Below are positions 60,740 through 64,000 of a DNA stretch of 64,000 nucleotides, in pieces. The translations under genes and the position numbers were made by a program. This DNA is from Pseudomonadota bacterium. Lineage in GTDB: Bacteria > Pseudomonadota > Alphaproteobacteria > Rhodobacterales > Rhodobacteraceae. Position 1 is the first letter of the stretch. The number at the start of each line of letters is the position of its first letter. Below the pieces are notes generated by a model. It worked only from the letters and a program-made list of their open reading frames with translations. It did not search any database and was not told the DNA's origin. The stretch lies in assembly GCA_021845805.1 (NCBI GenBank), contig JAJZVD010000012.1, positions 1 through 64,000 of the forward strand, read 5' to 3'.

Positions 60740-62109
60740 TTATCCGCTCCTGCAAGGGCTTTCGGTTTCACATAGCCGGGGCCAGAGGTGATGGCGCGCT
60801 TCGGATCGTACAGGGTCTCGATCCGGCCGGCCTTCACCTCGTCGAGGTAGGTCTCGAACTCGGCCTTCTTGGCCTCCCAGTCGATCCCCATCTTCTCCAG
60901 CAGTTTTTCGAAGGGCGACGCATGCCAGTGCAGTTGCGCCAGCTTGTAGGGATGCGCGCCGCAGACCAGGGCTGCGAACTGGCAATCGGCCATCACCGGC
61001 AGCTCGTAGACCTTGTCCACCGCGCGGCCGATCCACTGGTTCTTGTCCAGCGTGGTGATGCAGCCGGTATCGTGGCCGACCATCACGTCGGATCGCGCCT
61101 CTTCCACCGCCACCTTGATCTTGCGGTCGATGGCGAAGGAGCGAGTGAATTCCCGCTCGCCGATGATGTGGCGGAAGCCGAAGCCGCAGCAGTCGTACCA
61201 GGTGGAATAGTCGATCACCTGCGTGCCCAGCGTCTGCAGAAGGCCGGTGGTGACGGCGACGCGGTTGCCGTCCATCACCGTGTCGTCATAGATCACGTCG
61301 TCCGGCACCATCTTGTAGACGTGGCAGGCCGGATGGACCGTGGTGCGGATGTGGGAGACGTCGATCTCCTGGTAGTTCCGGATCCGGTGGCGCATGACGT
61401 GCAGCCATTCCGAATAGTGCACGATCTCTTCGGGGATCAGCAGCTTGCCGTCGATCAGCCGCCCCAGCTTGCCGAGGATCTTCTTCACCTCGTCGCGCAG
61501 TTCGGCCGAATGCATCAGGAAATGCCGCATTTCCTTGTAGTTGCCGAACGACGTGCCGCAGTGGACCAGCGGATAGTAGGTGCCCTCCGGCAGGCCCTGC
61601 GCCTTGGCGCTGACATAGGCCTGATGGAAGTTGCGCAAGAACACGGCGGCAAGGCTGACCACATTGCCGATGCCCGATCCGTGGTAGTTCCAGGCGGTGC
61701 ACGAGGTCTGGTCCGTCTCGTCCAGATAGGTCAGCTCCATCTTGTTCATGAGCCAGAGGATCGAGGACGGATAGCCCGGGATGTTGCCGCACTGGCCGCA
61801 GGACTTGTGGTGCCAGAGGTTCGTGGTGGGGATCTTCTTGTCCCAGCCGTAAAGCGTCTTGGCCATGATCGGCTCGTTGTGCTCGCCGACCCGGTGGACA
61901 AGGATCTCTCCGTCCTTCTCCAGTTGCCACATGGCGTCGCGGATGTCCTCGCGCCGCTCCTTGCCCATCAGCAGCGCCCGCTTGTCGATCTTGGCTTCCA
62001 CCCAGTCGGTCGCCCGCCGGGCGTCCGCCGCGCTGAGGTTCGACGGCTGCCAGTCAGCCCCGAAGCCGGAAAAAGCCCCGGCCTTGCCTTCGTTCGTTCC
62101 GTTCGCCAT
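60736..62109 (-). CDS. shdrB1: sHdrB1, heterodisulfide reductase subunit B-like
   Basis: HHKSCGQCGNIPGYPSSILWLMNKMELTYLDETDQTSCTAWNYHGSGI...HPACHVYK...YDCCGFGFRHI...GCITTLDKNQW. Confidence 0.92.
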   Translation of the reverse strand: MANGTNEGKAGAFSGFGADWQPSNLSAADARRATDWVEAKIDKRALLMGKERREDIRDAMWQLEKDGEILVHRVGEHNEPIMAKTLYGWDKKIPTTNLWHHKSCGQCGNIPGYPSSILWLMNKMELTYLDETDQTSCTAWNYHGSGIGNVVSLAAVFLRNFHQAYVSAKAQGLPEGTYYPLVHCGTSFGNYKEMRHFLMHSAELRDEVKKILGKLGRLIDGKLLIPEEIVHYSEWLHVMRHRIRNYQEIDVSHIRTTVHPACHVYKMVPDDVIYDDTVMDGNRVAVTTGLLQTLGTQVIDYSTWYDCCGFGFRHIIGEREFTRSFAIDRKIKVAVEEARSDVMVGHDTGCITTLDKNQWIGRAVDKVYELPVMADCQFAALVCGAHPYKLAQLHWHASPFEKLLEKMGIDWEAKKAEFETYLDEVKAGRIETLYDPKRAITSGPGYVKPKALAGADK

Positions 62110-62149
62110 CGCGTTTCCTCCTGATGCGGTGCCGACGACAGGCTGTGCC

Positions 62150-62908
62150 CTATTCGTCGTCGTCCTCGTCGTCGTCCTGCTCTTCGAGGAACTCGTCCCA
62201 CTCCTCGCGCTTCTCATCCATCACGTCGGACACCACGTCGAAGAGGTTCTCATCGACCGTTTCCAGCTGGTCGAGCACGCCTGTCGCCTCCCAGATCGTG
62301 TAAAGCTCGACCGAGGTCTTCAGGTTCACGATCCAGGCCGTATCCAGCGTGTGCATGGTGGGCATGGGGATCGCCTTGCGCAGGATCATCAGCGGCGCGT
62401 CCACCTTGGCGACGTTCGGGCCCCAATCGGGGAAGGCCTCCTTGGTGATCATGTTCGGCGCAAGCTGGTTGCCGGTGGACACCAGCTTCAGCAGGACGCG
62501 GCTGAAGGGGCGCAACACGTCCTTGGCCGATTCCAGCCCGTGCTTGATCGCGACTTCGCGCATGATCATCACCAGGCCGCCGGGCGAGTTTTCGAACGGG
62601 CAGCGCGCGGCGCAGGTGTAGCACTGGGCGCAGGCCCAGATCTTTTCCTGCATCGCGTCGTAGATGCCTTCCAGATTCTCGGTCCACAGCAGCTGCACGA
62701 TCTCGCGCGGGCTGTAATCGTAGTAGTGGGCCGAGGGGCAGGTGGCGGTGCAGATCCCGCAGTTCAGGCAGCCGTGGATCTCGCTCGAGTAGACCGAGTG
62801 GCTGCGGATGTCCTCGAAGATTTCCTCGAGCTTCTCGTAGGCCACCACCGGCTTTTCCGACACCGGGTCGGAAATCGGCGGGTTCGGCATCTGGACGTGA
62901 GCGTTCAT
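62150..62908 (-). CDS. shdrC1: sHdrC1, heterodisulfide reductase subunit C-like with acidic C-terminal tail
   Basis: CLNCGICTATCPSAHYYDYSPREIVQLL...WACAQCYTCAARCPFENSPGGLVMIMREVA...EEQDDDEDDDE. Confidence 0.93.
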   Translation of the reverse strand: MNAHVQMPNPPISDPVSEKPVVAYEKLEEIFEDIRSHSVYSSEIHGCLNCGICTATCPSAHYYDYSPREIVQLLWTENLEGIYDAMQEKIWACAQCYTCAARCPFENSPGGLVMIMREVAIKHGLESAKDVLRPFSRVLLKLVSTGNQLAPNMITKEAFPDWGPNVAKVDAPLMILRKAIPMPTMHTLDTAWIVNLKTSVELYTIWEATGVLDQLETVDENLFDVVSDVMDEKREEWDEFLEEQDDDEDDDE

Positions 62909-62942
62909 CTTCGCCTCCCCTGCGAAAACAACGGGCCACCGG

Positions 62943-63323
62943 TCAGTAGGTCAGCACCTTCGCGTCGTCGTTTTCCATGATGTCCTCGATGACCTTGGCG
63001 CCGCCCACGATGCCCTCGCATTCGGGGATCAGGTCGTCGGCGGTCATGTCGAAAAGATCGAGGTTGGGCGAGCAGCAGTAGAACTTGGCGCCCGCCTCAT
63101 GCGCGTCCTTGATGAAGTCGTAGACCGTCTTGGGGCTGCCCGGCTTGACCACCAGCTTTTCGGCCACGCCCTTCTTCATCAACTGGCCCGCGGTGGCGGT
63201 GCAGATCACGTCGACCTCGTAGTCCATCGCGGCCGCGACCGTGGCCTGGAAGAACGGGGCGCCCAGTTCCTCGCCGTTACGGGGGTCGGTATTGACCATC
63301 ACGATGATGAGTTTGCTCGCCAC
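62943..63323 (-). CDS. DsrE3-type (DsrE3C-like) sulfurtransferase
   Basis: RBS AAGGAG then GTG start, VASKLIIVMVNTDPRNGEELGAPFFQATVAAAMDYEVDVICTATAGQLMKKGVAEKL...AKFYCCSPNLDLFDM; vicinal Cys at 83/84. Confidence 0.88.
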   Translation of the reverse strand: MASKLIIVMVNTDPRNGEELGAPFFQATVAAAMDYEVDVICTATAGQLMKKGVAEKLVVKPGSPKTVYDFIKDAHEAGAKFYCCSPNLDLFDMTADDLIPECEGIVGGAKVIEDIMENDDAKVLTY

Positions 63324-63436
63324 GTCGTTCTCCTTCAGCGCGACGACCTGCGCGGCTGTCGCATGACTGTTTTCGAATATTTGCATAGACCGGAACATAT
63401 GTCGAGAATGGAATATGCGTTCCCGACAGTGTTCGT

Positions 63437-64000
63437 TCACATCCAGCCGACGCGCCGCGACAGGCCGACCATCAGCCCCGTCAGGGCCTCGGCGATCTCG
63501 GCCTGTGCCTGACCGAGCAGGTGCAGCGACGCCGCGCAATCCTCCGGCGTCTCGGCGAATTCCATCACAAGGTCTTCCATCATCCCCCGTTTCGCCCCGG
63601 GGTGGCCCACGAAGCCCAGGCTCTGCGGGCCGATCCCGAAGATGGCGGGGTGGCCGCTTTCTGCGGTTGCAAATACCTCGGCCCCGGGCGGCAGCACGGG
63701 GGCATCGCGCAGATAGGCCGCCATCGGCAGGCTTTCGGGCAAAAGTCCGCTGGCCCGCCCGGCCGGAGTGGCCGTGGCGCGCGCCACCTCGAATCGCAGC
63801 GGCGCCGCATCCGCGCCGCCCCCCGCGGCGGTGGCGAGAATCACCGCGCCAAGCTCCAGCCCCACCACCGGCAGACCTGCCGCCAGAAAGGCGCGGGTCA
63901 GCCGCAACTCGTGCCCCAGCGAGGGCAGGATATGCCCGCTGACCAGCCCATAGGGCCCGCCCCCCAGCAGCATCAGCCCGGCATAGCCATCGGGGCTGTC
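63437..64000 (-). CDS. Class I glutamine amidotransferase-like protein (5' end outside window)
   Basis: Frame continues to the window edge: DSPDGYAGLMLLGGGPYGLV...LPVVGLELGAVILATAAGG...SLGFVGHPGAKRGMMEDLV. Confidence 0.7.
   Translation of the reverse strand, partial: DSPDGYAGLMLLGGGPYGLVSGHILPSLGHELRLTRAFLAAGLPVVGLELGAVILATAAGGGADAAPLRFEVARATATPAGRASGLLPESLPMAAYLRDAPVLPPGAEVFATAESGHPAIFGIGPQSLGFVGHPGAKRGMMEDLVMEFAETPEDCAASLHLLGQAQAEIAEALTGLMVGLSRRVGWM

Noticed and set aside
63650-63692. TTTCTG..TGCAAATA.CCTCGG resembling the intergenic repeat, inside the GATase CDS
   Set aside because: Lacks the G/C hairpin and lies in a well-behaved coding frame (EVFATAESGHPAIFG); treated as chance similarity

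Overview
High-GC alphaproteobacterial chromosome segment, most likely Rhodobacteraceae (inference from gene content and synteny). Most of the window is core or housekeeping: truB, rbfA, dapB, rsmB, purH, lspA, mutL, rmuC, rpoE-chrR, rpmJ, tRNA-Val(GAC), polA, a MoxR/DUF58/DUF4159 operon, glcDEF, modABC with a ModE-like regulator, sbmA/bacA-like, a Na/Pi cotransporter, gabD and a dipeptide-type ABC transporter. The most distinctive region is ~55.0-64.0 kb. It holds a near-complete sHdr-LbpA (heterodisulfide-reductase-like, lipoate-binding-protein-dependent) sulfur-oxidation cluster on the minus strand: GATase - dsrE3C-like - shdrC1-B1-A-hyp-C2-B2 - uncharacterised Cys-rich ORF - lbpA - dsrE2 - tusA. 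A convergent ArsR-family gene has two Cys residues spaced as in sulfane-sulfur sensors (SqrR/sHdrR type). Other candidates include a recurring hairpin + ATATTTG intergenic repeat (copies near 1-182, 33.42 kb and 47.75 kb) and putative RpoE, RpoH, PhoB, ModE and GntR-type sites. No rRNA, CRISPR array or transposase was seen. Many long antisense ORFs in the supplied track look like GC-driven artefacts. All family calls come from reading the translated sequence; no database search was run.
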